In this document: one piece after another, positions 1-8,160 of the stretch
Position numbering within the stretch: the first letter of the stretch is position 1
Layout: every line of letters begins with the position of its first letter
Source of the DNA: CAYNNQ01 sp051748085
GTDB taxonomy: Bacteria > Desulfobacterota > Desulfovibrionia > Desulfovibrionales > Desulfonatronovibrionaceae
NCBI GenBank assembly: GCA_051748085.1
Contig: JBNJHA010000016.1
Coordinates: 1-41,284 of the forward strand
Reading direction: 5' to 3'
Length of the DNA: 41,284 bases
Made by a program: the position numbers and the translations under genes
Notes under the pieces: model-generated
The model's database searches: none
What the model saw: only the letters and a program-made list of their open reading frames with translations
What the model was told of the DNA's origin: nothing

Positions 1-869
1 GTGCCCATGGAGATATTATAGGCCGGTGCGCTGGCGGAAGCGTGAGAAAGCACCCTTTCCGGCTGCAAGATGCGGTCAAATATCCGAACCACCCGGCTGT
101 GGGCCCTTTCCAGGTCGGGAACAATCACCGCGACTCTGGATGCCCGGCCGCTTCCGATCTCGTTTTTGGCCCAGGCCGCGGCGGCTTCAAGCTCCCGGTC
201 CGGATCGGCAAAGCTAAGCCGGCTTATCTTTCCCTCCTCCCTACTCCGGGAAAGATTATAAAGACTACACGACCTTTCCCGGAAAACGGAAAAAATGCGC
301 TCCTGCGAAGGATCAAACTCCAGAAAACCGCAGACAATCACCTCCTCGGGGATAAACTCCGCTTTTTCCCACAAAAGATCGGCCATATACCAGGCAAGCG
401 CGCCCTGCTCCAGCCAGTTTTGCGCCGCGCATTCGCCCCTGAACGCTTCGGCCCAGGAGACAAAGGCCTCGCTCTCCCTGTCCCCCTCCGGGTGCATATC
501 TTTCGGGGTAAGTCCCCATCTGCGGCAAAGCATCCAGGAACGGCGGGCCATGCTGGCCAGATCACGGGAGGGAAAAAGTGTCCGCGGGGGATGTTCTTCT
601 ATTATTTTTTCCCAGATGATAAGTTCCTGTCCCGGAGAAAGGAGAAAAGGCAGATCATTCTCCAGGCAGAGCCGGGAATAAAGCCCTTGCAGCCAGGAGG
701 AAAGGGGCATGACGGCCGGAGTTTCCCAGGTATGCGCCCCGCCATGGCGCTTATATCCGGCATAAAGAGCGCTTAAGTCCCTGGCCAGACGGTTGTTCGA
801 GGTCAGGACAAGGGCCCCGTTTTCCAATTTTTCCCAAGCCCGTCTTTCTTCAATCTCGCTAAAATCCAC
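1..869 (-). CDS. RecB-like PD-(D/E)XK family 'probable DNA repair protein' (TIGR03623-like), N-terminal part, cut by left edge
   Basis: An open frame runs leftward off the window edge with no stop. Translating the minus strand gives an N-terminus with LVLTSNNRLARDL, then TWETPAVMPLSSWL, and later RVAVIVPDLERAHSRV and AYNISMGT. These are the N-terminal signatures of the family called 'probable DNA repair protein' (TIGR03623), helicase-like proteins that end in a RecB-type nuclease domain. The nuclease part lies outside the window, so activity cannot be judged. GTG at 869 is preceded by a purine-rich AGGCGGGG and is my chosen start. TTG at 899, with GAGG eight bases upstream, is the alternative. 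The gap to the MscS gene upstream is about 395 bp, so the two are probably not co-transcribed. The family is sure, the start is not. Confidence 0.8.
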   Translation of the reverse strand, partial: MDFSEIEERRAWEKLENGALVLTSNNRLARDLSALYAGYKRHGGAHTWETPAVMPLSSWLQGLYSRLCLENDLPFLLSPGQELIIWEKIIEEHPPRTLFPSRDLASMARRSWMLCRRWGLTPKDMHPEGDRESEAFVSWAEAFRGECAAQNWLEQGALAWYMADLLWEKAEFIPEEVIVCGFLEFDPSQERIFSVFRERSCSLYNLSRSREEGKISRLSFADPDRELEAAAAWAKNEIGSGRASRVAVIVPDLERAHSRVVRIFDRILQPERVLSHASASAPAYNISMG

Positions 870-1264
870 GATAAAGCCCCGCCTGGTTCTGATGCCCAAA
901 AAAATGGCCTCACATAAATCCGTGCAAAATTTTGTTGCCAGGAAGCTGCAAGTAACAATTAATGCGCTGAGTTTAAATGTTTTTATTAAAAATCATTGAG
1001 TTGCCTTACCGTTGGGATAATCCAAATCGAAATCGGGATCGCTATCGAAATCGAAGGAATATGCCATTGGTGTACCAGGAACCCTCGGCTTATGGGGTCG
1101 ATTCCGATCCCGATAGCGATTCCGACCCCGAACAAATAAACCCCAAACCGATGCACCGCGCACACTTCTGCTTCACGCCAGTGAACTTGTCCGTGGTTAA
1201 TTTCTGGATCCCTGATCGGCATCCGTCATCCTGAAGATTGCCATACCGGTATGCATAATCGAAT
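870..1264. other. Intergenic gap with hexamer-repeat inverted arms
   Basis: This gap lies between the DNA-repair gene and the MscS gene stop. It holds two arms built of ATCGNN-type hexamers (1025-1060 and 1096-1128) that are roughly reverse complements of each other and are described separately. The small frames here simply read through the hexamers (Asp-Ser/Asn-Arg runs) and do not look like genes. I see no clear promoter. Confidence 0.5.
1025..1128. repeat. Degenerate ATCGNN hexamer tract with inverted arms
   Basis: Arm 1 (1025-1060) is a run of ATCGAA, ATCGGG and ATCGCT units. Arm 2 (1096-1128) is the same kind of run on the other strand (CGATTCCGATCCCGATAGCG). The about 35 bp between them is not repetitive. 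The arms could form an imperfect cruciform or RNA hairpin. From general knowledge, similar GAT/ATC hexamer tracts occur in several proteobacterial genomes between genes, sometimes near 23S rRNA-intervening-sequence-type ORFs. No such ORF is present here. Confidence 0.6.
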
Positions 1265-2191
1265 TTATGCATCGCCCCCGTCAAAAGTCCCCTCGCTTAT
1301 CTTCTTGTCCAGGACGGAAAGTTCGAACGGCTTGCTGGCCTCGCCGAAATAGAGCGTAGTATGCGGGAAGGGTATCTCGATGCCCTTTTCGTCGAAGAGC
1401 ATCTTTACCCGGCGCAAGAATTCCCGGCCGACCTTCCACTGCATGATGGGCTTGGTCTTGATCCTGCCCTTGACCTCCACCCCGGAGTCACCCAGCTTGT
1501 TCAGGCCGAAGACTTCCACCTCCTCCAGGATGAGCTGTCCGTACTCCTGGTCCCGGCGCATCTCCTCACCCACGGAGTGGATAAGCTCTATGACCCGATT
1601 CACGTCTTCCTTGTAGGCCACGCTTATTTCAAAAACGTAGGCCGACCATTCGTTGGTCATATTGCTCAACGTGGTTATGGTCCCGTTGGGAAATACATGC
1701 ACCACTGCGGACAGATCGCGCAGCACGGTGGTCCGGAAATTAATCCGTTCCACCACTCCTCCTGTTCCGTTTATTATGGCCACATCCCCGACTCGGATCT
1801 GGTTCTCCATGATTATGAAAAACCCGGAGATAACATCCCGAACCAGGTTCTGGGCCCCAAAACCTACGGCCAAGCCCAGGATACCGGCGCCGGCCAGGAT
1901 GGGTCCTATCTTGACCCCGATCTGATCAACAAAGATCAAAAGGATTATGCCCCAGAGCAGAATAACCGCCCCCTTCCGGATAAGGCGCATCAGGGTGTTT
2001 ACCCGCTTGGAGGACTCGGTGGGCACTTCACTGTCCGGGGCCTGCTTGCACATCAAACGCTTTTCCAGACTATTCAAAAGACGCAAGAGGACAAAATGGG
2101 CTATAACGCCCAGAACAAGGGTCACTCCAAGCCGGGCAAGCAGCTCCAAAAGGCTCATCCACTCAAATTTTGAAAACAGATCTTCCGGCAT
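1265..2191 (-). CDS. Small-conductance mechanosensitive channel, MscS family
   Basis: Membrane channel expected to open under membrane tension and release solutes on osmotic downshock. About 308 residues. Three membrane segments are visible at about 14-38, 71-92 and 97-127. The last carries the glycine/alanine-rich pore helix and leads into GFGAQNLVRD (110-119), the hallmark before the MscS beta domain. The cytoplasmic domain follows (VGDVAIINGTGGVVERI onwards), and the length matches the compact MscS type. A GTG-less frame allows ATG at 2197, but the Shine-Dalgarno GGAGG directly abuts that codon. The next ATG at 2191 sits at proper spacing and is preferred. It is a stand-alone gene, with paired hairpins separating it from the methyltransferase upstream. 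Confidence 0.93.
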   Translation of the reverse strand: MPEDLFSKFEWMSLLELLARLGVTLVLGVIAHFVLLRLLNSLEKRLMCKQAPDSEVPTESSKRVNTLMRLIRKGAVILLWGIILLIFVDQIGVKIGPILAGAGILGLAVGFGAQNLVRDVISGFFIIMENQIRVGDVAIINGTGGVVERINFRTTVLRDLSAVVHVFPNGTITTLSNMTNEWSAYVFEISVAYKEDVNRVIELIHSVGEEMRRDQEYGQLILEEVEVFGLNKLGDSGVEVKGRIKTKPIMQWKVGREFLRRVKMLFDEKGIEIPFPHTTLYFGEASKPFELSVLDKKISEGTFDGGDA

Positions 2192-2226
2192 ATTCATCCT
2201 CCGGGCTTAAAAATTAAAAAACATCT

Positions 2227-2250
2227 CCGGGCAATCTCGATATTGCCCGG
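2227..2250 (-). terminator. Probable rho-independent terminator after the ilvD-methyltransferase pair
   Basis: A perfect 9-bp stem CCGGGCAAT/ATTGCCCGG with a six-base loop. On the minus strand it is followed after about five bases by a T-rich stretch (TTTTTTAATTTTT). It lies just downstream of the methyltransferase stop at 2306 and ahead of the MscS gene. Confidence 0.7.
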
Positions 2251-2267
2251 GTAGTTGCGGATCTATG

Positions 2268-2297
2268 TCCGATACGCAGCAGTTTGCGCGTATCGGA
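2268..2297. repeat. 10-bp inverted repeat (second hairpin)
   Basis: TCCGATACGC and its exact complement GCGTATCGGA are separated by ten bases, immediately 3' of the methyltransferase stop. With the hairpin at 2227-2250 it forms a tandem hairpin pair. It may protect the mRNA 3' end or assist termination. Confidence 0.6.
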
Positions 2298-2305
2298 AAA
2301 CAGCT

Positions 2306-3049
2306 CTATATATCCGGCTTGACTTCGGTCTTAAAGGCCATAAGCGGAGTATTAAGAGGCTTTTTATTCAATATATCCACCCGCATGCCGATAAACGCCC
2401 CCATAAACGGGGGCAGGATCGGGCTGCCCATAAAACGGCATATCTTATTATCCGTCCACATGGCCGGAGGAGTGGCCAATACGGAGCGGGAATAAACACT
2501 CTTTTTGCCCACGGCCCGGCGGAGCATGGAGGTCATCTCCAGCCAGGAAAACCATTGGGTACCATGCAGGGTGCTGTTTTTCCTCTTTCTGCTCTTTCTG
2601 CCGGCAAGGAGATAATAAAGGGAATGGCGATTCAAAAAAGCCACAAAGAGCTCCTTGCGGCTAACCCGGCAGGCTTCCCGCAGAGCGGCTACCGGGTCCG
2701 GACAGAACTCCAGAACGGTTATAAGCGCGGCAAAATCGAATTCCTTATCCTCAAAAGGCAGGTGTTCAGCTGCGGCCAGATGCAGATCCGCCTTGCTTCC
2801 CATGCGGTGCCTGGCCCGGGAAAGCATCTCCGGGGAAATGTCCATCCCGGTAACGTCAAAACCGGCCTCCCAGAACATCTCCAGGAAAACACCTGTCCCG
2901 CAGCCTATCTCTAAAAGGGATTGCTTGCGGCGGGGCCAAAAGGAAATCAGATGCTGCAGGAGACGTTTCTCCTGGGCAAGGACAAAGGAGCCCTTCCTGG
3001 ACTGTACCCAAGCATCATATTTTTTAGCGGTTTCCCGTGACCATTTCAT
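2306..3049 (-). CDS. Class I SAM-dependent methyltransferase (Methyltransf_11 type)
   Basis: 247 residues with a Rossmann-type SAM site. Motif I is LLEIGCGTG (45-53), followed by an acidic ribose-binding region (GMDISPEML, about 67-75), AAAEHLPFEDKEFDF (motif II region) and VLEFCPDPVAALREACRV (motif III region). The substrate is not evident. The family covers small molecules, lipids/quinones and proteins. The start ATG overlaps the ilvD stop (TAATG), so the two are translationally coupled. No signal peptide or membrane segment is seen, so it is cytoplasmic. The pairing with ilvD does not by itself suggest a role in branched-chain amino acid synthesis. Confidence 0.88.
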   Translation of the reverse strand: MKWSRETAKKYDAWVQSRKGSFVLAQEKRLLQHLISFWPRRKQSLLEIGCGTGVFLEMFWEAGFDVTGMDISPEMLSRARHRMGSKADLHLAAAEHLPFEDKEFDFAALITVLEFCPDPVAALREACRVSRKELFVAFLNRHSLYYLLAGRKSRKRKNSTLHGTQWFSWLEMTSMLRRAVGKKSVYSRSVLATPPAMWTDNKICRFMGSPILPPFMGAFIGMRVDILNKKPLNTPLMAFKTEVKPDI

Positions 3050-4716
3050 TAATCTTCAAACACCGCCCCTTTAGAAGCAGACGTGGTCATGCTTCTGTAT
3101 CGACGCAAAAAGGATGACTCATCCTTTTCCGGCATCCATGTAAATTCTTTTTGTCTAGCCTCTAAATCTGCCCCGCTTACAAGCAGGTCCAGTTTCTTTG
3201 CGGGAATATCCACACTTATTTGATCCCCTTCGCGAACCAGGGCAATAGGCCCGCCTTCGGCCATTTCCGGCGAAACATGGCCAATAGCCGCTCCGCGCGT
3301 ACCGCCACTGAATCTGCCGTCGGTTATCAGCGCCACATCCCTGTCCAAACCCATTCCGGCTATAGCCGAAGTCGGAGTGAGCATCTCCCGCATGCCCGGG
3401 CCGCCCTTGGGGCCTTCTCCGCGGATGACAACAACATCTCCGGCCTTAATCCTTCCCCCGAGAATAGCCTGTACTGCATCTTCTTCCGATTCAAAAACTC
3501 TGGCCGAACCGGTGCGGACCAGCATTTCGCCGGCTACGGCCGATTGTTTGACTACGGCCCCATCCGGAGCGAGGGTTCCGCGCAGTATGGCTATCCCCCC
3601 ATGCGGGCTGTACGGATCGGAAACAGGACGAATGACATCCCGATTAGTAACCGCTGGAAACAAAAGCTCCAGATTTTCTTTTAATGTCTGCCCGGTCGCG
3701 GTAAGCACATCCAGATTTAAAAGTTCCCCGGTCGCGAGTTCACTCATTACCGCCGGTATGCCGCCGGCCAGGTCCAGGTCCTGCAGGTGATCGGGGCCGG
3801 CAGGTGAAAGACGGCATAAATTGGGAGTCTTCTGACTTACCGAATCAAATATCTCCAGATCAAGATCAAGGCCGGCCTCCCGGAAGATGGCCGGCAGGTG
3901 CAAGACCGTATTGGTCGAACAGCCCAGGGCCATGTCCACGGCCACAGCGTTGGCCACGCTCTTTTCAGTGACTATATCCGAAGGCCGGATACCGGCTTTG
4001 AAAAGTTCCATAATCTGCATGCCCGCTTTTTTGGCCAGACGCATGCGGGAACTGGCAACCGCGGGGATGGTCCCGTTGCCGGGCAGGGCCAGTCCAATAG
4101 CCTCGGAAAGACAATTCATGGAATTTGCCGTAAACATCCCGGAGCAGGATCCGCATGTCGGACAGGCTTCTTCTTCCAGTCGCGCGAGCTCATCTTCCTC
4201 CATCTGCCCGCTTCTGACCTTGCCCACTCCCTCAAAGACGGATACAAGATCCACGCTGCTGCCCCTGTGTTTACCGGCAAGCATGGGACCGCCGCTTATG
4301 ACAATAGCCGGGATATTCATGCGCAGGGCGGCCATAAGCATGCCCGGAACAATTTTGTCGCAATTGGGAATAAGAACCAGAGCATCAAAAGGATGGGCCG
4401 AGGCCATGACCTCCACACTGTCGGCTATAAGCTCCCGGCTGGGTAGACTGAAGCGCATGCCCCGATGGTTCATGGCTATCCCGTCGCACACGCCGATCGT
4501 GGAAAATTCCAAAGGCGTTCCTCCGGCCATGCGCACCCCGGCTTTGACCGCCCGGCCTATTTCTTTTAAATGAACATGTCCGGGAACTATTTCGTTCGCG
4601 GAATTAGCTATTCCGATTATCGGCCGGGAAAGTTCTTCCCGGGTCAGCCCGCTGGCGTGCATGAGTGATCTATGTGGTGCCTTCTCCATTCCCTTGGTCA
4701 TCTTTTCACTGCGCAT
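3049..4716 (-). CDS. ilvD: Dihydroxy-acid dehydratase
   Basis: Third common step of valine/isoleucine synthesis: dehydration of 2,3-dihydroxy acids to 2-keto acids using an Fe-S cluster and Mg2+. About 555 residues, full length for the family. Conserved stretches seen are GHVHL near residue 46, GVCDGI (75-80), NCDK (118-121, cluster Cys119), CPTCGSCSGMF (185-195), LPGNGT, and a C-terminal GRFSGGTRG. The frame is open to 4779, but ATG at 4716 has an AGGGA ribosome site seven bases away and gives the usual N-terminus. The gene is followed by an overlapping methyltransferase gene and preceded by the lpxC terminator, so it has its own promoter in 4717-4856. No T-box or leader peptide was recognised. 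Confidence 0.97.
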   Translation of the reverse strand: MRSEKMTKGMEKAPHRSLMHASGLTREELSRPIIGIANSANEIVPGHVHLKEIGRAVKAGVRMAGGTPLEFSTIGVCDGIAMNHRGMRFSLPSRELIADSVEVMASAHPFDALVLIPNCDKIVPGMLMAALRMNIPAIVISGGPMLAGKHRGSSVDLVSVFEGVGKVRSGQMEEDELARLEEEACPTCGSCSGMFTANSMNCLSEAIGLALPGNGTIPAVASSRMRLAKKAGMQIMELFKAGIRPSDIVTEKSVANAVAVDMALGCSTNTVLHLPAIFREAGLDLDLEIFDSVSQKTPNLCRLSPAGPDHLQDLDLAGGIPAVMSELATGELLNLDVLTATGQTLKENLELLFPAVTNRDVIRPVSDPYSPHGGIAILRGTLAPDGAVVKQSAVAGEMLVRTGSARVFESEEDAVQAILGGRIKAGDVVVIRGEGPKGGPGMREMLTPTSAIAGMGLDRDVALITDGRFSGGTRGAAIGHVSPEMAEGGPIALVREGDQISVDIPAKKLDLLVSGADLEARQKEFTWMPEKDESSFLRRYRSMTTSASKGAVFED

Positions 4717-4856
4717 GTCATTATCCCTATCCGATTTTATATTTTTTACATAGAAACAGCTTATACCTATTGCAGGCAAAAGCTTACCCGTCCAATTACA
4801 TTATCCATATTTCTTTTTAATTGTGCAGACAGATCGGGTCGTGGTCAAGTCCGGAC

Positions 4857-4884
4857 AAAAAAAAGCACCCCTTGGGGTGCTTTT
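4857..4884 (-). terminator. Rho-independent terminator of lpxC
   Basis: Stem AAAAGCACCCC/GGGGTGCTTTT with a two-base loop. On the minus strand it is followed by eight T. It lies 29 bases beyond the lpxC stop and ahead of ilvD. The plus strand also carries a short T run, so some bidirectional activity is possible. Confidence 0.9.
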
Positions 4885-4912
4885 AAAAACTTGTTTAAAA
4901 CCGCTTTGCCTG

Positions 4913-5833
4913 TCAGGCCAAGGCCGGCTCCATTTCCGGGACCCTTTCCTCGACCGGGGCCTTCTTTCCGGAAATTTCATTCTCCGGTACCGGCTCCAGA
5001 TAATCATCATGATGCTGCACTAGATAACGCAAAAATGAATTATTTAAGGAATGCCCGGAATAACATACCCGGAAATCCCCCCATAAGGGAGCATCCAGGA
5101 CAGCCATATCACCGATAAAATCAAGAATCTTATGCCGGACCATTTCGTCCTTGAAGCGCAAGCCTTCAGGGTTGACCACATCGTAATCATCCAAAACAAC
5201 TGCGTTGTTCAGTGAACCTCCACGGGCCAGACCCATCTGTTGCATTTTTTCCACATCCTTTAAAAACCCGAATGTCCGCGCGTTGGCAATGTCCTGAGTG
5301 AAATATCCAGGGTCAAGTTCCAGGCTGTAATCCTGACGGCCGACCAGGGGATGATCAAAGTCTATGCAGTAATGAATACGGAATCCTTCATAAGGTTTGA
5401 CACTTATGGATTTTCCATCCTGCTCAAAATTTATTTTCTTTTTAAAACGCAAAACCTTTTTGGGCTTGTTCTGCTCGATTATTCCGGCGCTGTTAAGTAA
5501 AAATACAAAGGGCGAAGCACTTCCATCCATTATGGGCAATTCATTTCCGGTAACTTCCATACGCAGATTATCAATACCCAAACCATATACCGCGGCCAGG
5601 AGATGTTCTATAGTAGAAATCTTCGAACCGTTTTCGTTTATGGTTGTCGCCAGCCCGGTATCATTGACCTTATCCGGATGAAGTTCGATAAGTGCATTCC
5701 GTTCTTCGGTCCTGTGTACAAAAACAAGGCCCGAATCAACTTCTGCCGGATAAAGAGCCAAGCGGACTTTTTCCCCGGAATGCAAGCCGATCCCCGAACA
5801 ACTGATTGATTTTTTGATGGTTTTTTGCTGCAT
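4913..5833 (-). CDS. lpxC: UDP-3-O-acyl-N-acetylglucosamine deacetylase
   Basis: Zinc-dependent committed step of lipid A synthesis, which shows a Gram-negative outer membrane. About 306 residues, the usual length. Seen: the N-terminal GIGLHSG, the zinc-ligand motif STIEHLLAA (74-81 region, His77), MDGSASPF (102-109), HKILDFIGDMAVL (second zinc His with the following Asp) and SGHSLNN (catalytic His region). The frame opens at 5887 and an ATG exists at 5839. GGAGG at 5840-5844 directly touches the latter and is six bases from ATG 5833, which I choose. The C-terminus has a short Pro/Glu-rich tail. It is monocistronic, flanked by a strong terminator and by a repeat-filled upstream region. Confidence 0.97.
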   Translation of the reverse strand: MQQKTIKKSISCSGIGLHSGEKVRLALYPAEVDSGLVFVHRTEERNALIELHPDKVNDTGLATTINENGSKISTIEHLLAAVYGLGIDNLRMEVTGNELPIMDGSASPFVFLLNSAGIIEQNKPKKVLRFKKKINFEQDGKSISVKPYEGFRIHYCIDFDHPLVGRQDYSLELDPGYFTQDIANARTFGFLKDVEKMQQMGLARGGSLNNAVVLDDYDVVNPEGLRFKDEMVRHKILDFIGDMAVLDAPLWGDFRVCYSGHSLNNSFLRYLVQHHDDYLEPVPENEISGKKAPVEERVPEMEPALA

Positions 5834-5978
5834 CTGCATCCTCCGGTCAGCTATATAGCAAAAAACATGCCTTAAAACAACAATCATGTAACACTCTGAA
5901 ATACATAGTAATATTAAAAAAATGACTTTTCTGTGTATAGATCTGTTGAAAAAAAACTACACTTTAATTTTTCAAATT

Positions 5979-6212
5979 GTAACCATTCTGCAAACTAGTT
6001 TCCATCCGGAAACCCGATATTTCTAAGTCCGGATTTTTTTAATTTCCGAATAAGAACAGACTGGCAGTCCACTGTATTTTTCGCATAAATTTGCGACAGG
6101 CCACCCCTTTTTTCTTATGCTCTCTAAAAAGGGGAAACCGGGCCGCGCAATGGAAGACAAAAACCAATAGACCAAAAGCTTAGACTCATAGAAAATTTGG
6201 CTGACCAATATC
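5979..6212. repeat. MITE-like intergenic element, copy 1 (with embedded palindromic unit)
   Basis: This fills most of the gap between prmC and lpxC. The left end GTAACCATTCTGCA and the right end TTGGCTGACCAATATC resemble the inverted ends of the copies at 16184 and 28929. The interior shares TTTGCGACAGGCC, a stem-loop CCCCTTTTTT...AAAAAGGGG, and GGAAACCGGGCCGCG with them. It lacks the GGTCCGGAGGGGGCAGAC block present in the other two. A palindromic CCGGA unit (TTTCCATCCGGAAACCCGATA..., 6000-6056) sits inside the left part. No protein is encoded. Confidence 0.65.
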
Positions 6213-6238
6213 TCAAATTAAATTTACTCGTCCTGCCT

Positions 6239-7027
6239 TCATGGTTTACGGCCAACGACTATCCTGTCCAATCCAGCTAAATCTTTGATTACGCGCACAT
6301 CCGCAAACCTCCTAAAAGCCAAAGTCACATCCTGTCCCTGAGAACAGCCTATTTCCACCAATACCCTGCCGTTTCTTTTAAGAATACGCTGGGCATCACG
6401 AGCTAGTTTCGAGTAAAAACGAGTGCCGTTTTCACCGGCAAGCAAAGCTTTTTCAGGTTCAAAGGCGGAGACTTCCGGGCTCAAAGTGGCGAACTCGTCC
6501 GGGCCTATGTATGGGGGGTTACTGACCACAACATCAAAGGAGTCATCAGCAAGGCAACTTCCAAAATCGGAAAGCGCCAATATCAGCCGGGATCCCTGTG
6601 CATGCCTGCGAATATTATTTTTGGCCACCTGCAGGGCGGCACTGCATATATCCGTTCCCGCGACACTAGCCGCCGGATAATTGAAAGCAAGGGAAATTGC
6701 CAGCGCTCCGCTTCCAGTACCAAGATCGGCGATACGCAGGGGTGTGCTCTGTCTCGGAAAGAAATGAAGCACTTCCTCGATTATGCACTCAGTTTCCGGA
6801 CGAGGTATAAGCACATCCTGATTTACATAAAAATCAAGTCCGAAAAATTCCTTACTCCCGGTCAAATAAGCAACCGGAACGCCCTGGGCTCTGCGGGAAA
6901 TATTTTTTTGGAACTGATCAATTTCTTGAGGTGTAAGCGATCTTTCCGGATGGGTTATAAGATCCAGACGATCACAATCGAGAAGGTTGGCCAGAAGAAC
7001 CTGGGCCGAAAGGGAAGGGGAATCCAC
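6239..7027 (-). CDS. prmC: Release factor glutamine N5-methyltransferase (5' end possibly frameshifted)
   Basis: Methylates the GGQ glutamine of release factors. The substrate gene prfA lies directly upstream. Seen: LIPRPETE (73-80), the SAM motif DLGTGSG (101-107) and the catalytic NPPY (170-173). The longest clean reading starts at GTG 7027 (262 residues) but has no ribosome site and lacks the usual first helix. Upstream codons in the same frame read VLRQGVKILRHAE, a typical PrmC N-terminus, but no start codon exists in that frame. An ATG at 7077, in another frame, would join it if the AAAA run at 7069-7072 had one more base. So either the true gene starts at 7077 with a one-base lesion or sequence error, or the protein is shortened. 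Confidence 0.92.
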   Translation of the reverse strand: MDSPSLSAQVLLANLLDCDRLDLITHPERSLTPQEIDQFQKNISRRAQGVPVAYLTGSKEFFGLDFYVNQDVLIPRPETECIIEEVLHFFPRQSTPLRIADLGTGSGALAISLAFNYPAASVAGTDICSAALQVAKNNIRRHAQGSRLILALSDFGSCLADDSFDVVVSNPPYIGPDEFATLSPEVSAFEPEKALLAGENGTRFYSKLARDAQRILKRNGRVLVEIGCSQGQDVTLAFRRFADVRVIKDLAGLDRIVVGRKP

Positions 7028-7089
7028 TTCGGCGTGACGCAGGATTTTTACGCCTTGCCGTAAAACAGAAAAGACATTTTGACGGGCGG

Positions 7090-8160
7090 CTATTGTTCCA
7101 CTTCCTCCTGCATGGCCTGGGCCCGAAAATGCTGAGCCAAAGGCTCGATCACGCCATACAGATCGCCTTCCATGACATCAGACAAATTGTACAGGGTCAA
7201 ATTTATACGATGATCTGAAACCCGGCCCTGCGGAAAATTATAAGTCCTGATTCGTTCCGAACGATCGCCGCTTCCGACCTGATTTTTTCTGTTCTCATCG
7301 TACACCTGTTTCTGCTCTTCCTCCACCTGCTTAAGCAGTCTGGAACGCAGGATGGTCATCGCCTTGGCCTTATTTTTATGCTGTGATTTTTCATCCTGGC
7401 AGGAAACCACCAATCCAGTCGGGACGTGGGTTATACGCACAGCTGAATCAGTCGTATTCACGCTTTGTCCGCCCGGACCGGAAGCCCGGAAGACATCAAT
7501 ACGCAATTCCGAAGGCTCAATATTAACGTCAACTTCTTCCGCTTCAGGCAAAATAGCCACGGTAACCGCGGAAGTATGAATGCGGCCCTGGGATTCGGTG
7601 GAGGGGACCCGCTGAACGCGATGTACGCCGGATTCAAATTTGAGCCAGCTGTAGACCTGTTTGCCGGAAATTGAGGCAATAATCTCCTTATATCCGCCGG
7701 AAGAACTTTCATGGGCGTTCATCAACTCGACCTTCCACCCCTTGGTCTCCGCGAATCTTGAATACATGCGGAAAAGATCAGCGGCAAACAAAGCGGCCTC
7801 TTCTCCTCCGGTACCCGCTCTTATTTCCAGGAGTATATCCTTGGCATCCAAGGGATCCTTGGGGGTCAAAAGAAATTTCAGCCGTTCTATCAACTCATCC
7901 CTTCTGGCTTCCAGTTCTTCCAGTTCAGCCTGAGCCAGGTCGCGGATATCGGTATCGCTGTCACGTAAAAGATCCCTGTTGCCCCGAATCTGCTCTTCTA
8001 CGTCCTTATATTCGGAGTAAGCGGCGACAACATCCGAAAGTTCAGCGTGAGCCTTGGAAACCCGCTTATACTCTTCAGGATTGGCATATATTTCCGGATC
8101 GCTTAATTCCTGTTCTATCTCAGCGAATCTCTGTTCCAGACTTTCTAACTTGGCAAACAT
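7090..8160 (-). CDS. prfA: Peptide chain release factor 1
   Basis: Recognises UAA/UAG and triggers peptide release on the ribosome. 356 residues, full length. The stop-codon recognition tripeptide is P-S-T (186-188, within RVPSTESQGRIHTSA), the RF1 pattern rather than the RF2 SPF. The peptidyl-hydrolase motif GGQ is at 230-232 (ASGPGGQSVNTTDSA). The start ATG has AGAGGA at five bases. Its 5' end overlaps the 3' end of the DUF1385 gene by 16 bases, and prmC follows, so DUF1385-prfA-prmC form one operon. Confidence 0.98.
   Translation of the reverse strand: MFAKLESLEQRFAEIEQELSDPEIYANPEEYKRVSKAHAELSDVVAAYSEYKDVEEQIRGNRDLLRDSDTDIRDLAQAELEELEARRDELIERLKFLLTPKDPLDAKDILLEIRAGTGGEEAALFAADLFRMYSRFAETKGWKVELMNAHESSSGGYKEIIASISGKQVYSWLKFESGVHRVQRVPSTESQGRIHTSAVTVAILPEAEEVDVNIEPSELRIDVFRASGPGGQSVNTTDSAVRITHVPTGLVVSCQDEKSQHKNKAKAMTILRSRLLKQVEEEQKQVYDENRKNQVGSGDRSERIRTYNFPQGRVSDHRINLTLYNLSDVMEGDLYGVIEPLAQHFRAQAMQEEVEQ

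Noticed and set aside
42..776. Long plus-strand open frame (244 codons) at the left edge
   Set aside because: It is the antisense shadow of the minus-strand DNA-repair gene, whose translation shows clear family motifs. The plus-strand product is Pro/Arg/Gly-rich with no recognisable domain.
1025..1128. CRISPR-like repetition
   Set aside because: The units are 6-mers in inverted arms with no spacers of constant length. No cas genes are in the window.
1081..1130. tRNA T-loop-like GGGTCGATTCC
   Set aside because: No acceptor, D or anticodon stems surround it. The word is part of the hexamer tract.
977..1234. Small plus-strand frame encoding Asn/Arg and Asp/Ser/Pro dipeptide runs
   Set aside because: The composition is a direct read-through of the hexamer repeats. 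There is no ribosome site or domain.
1361..2173. 270-codon plus-strand frame
   Set aside because: Lies wholly opposite the MscS channel gene, which has clear membrane segments and motifs.
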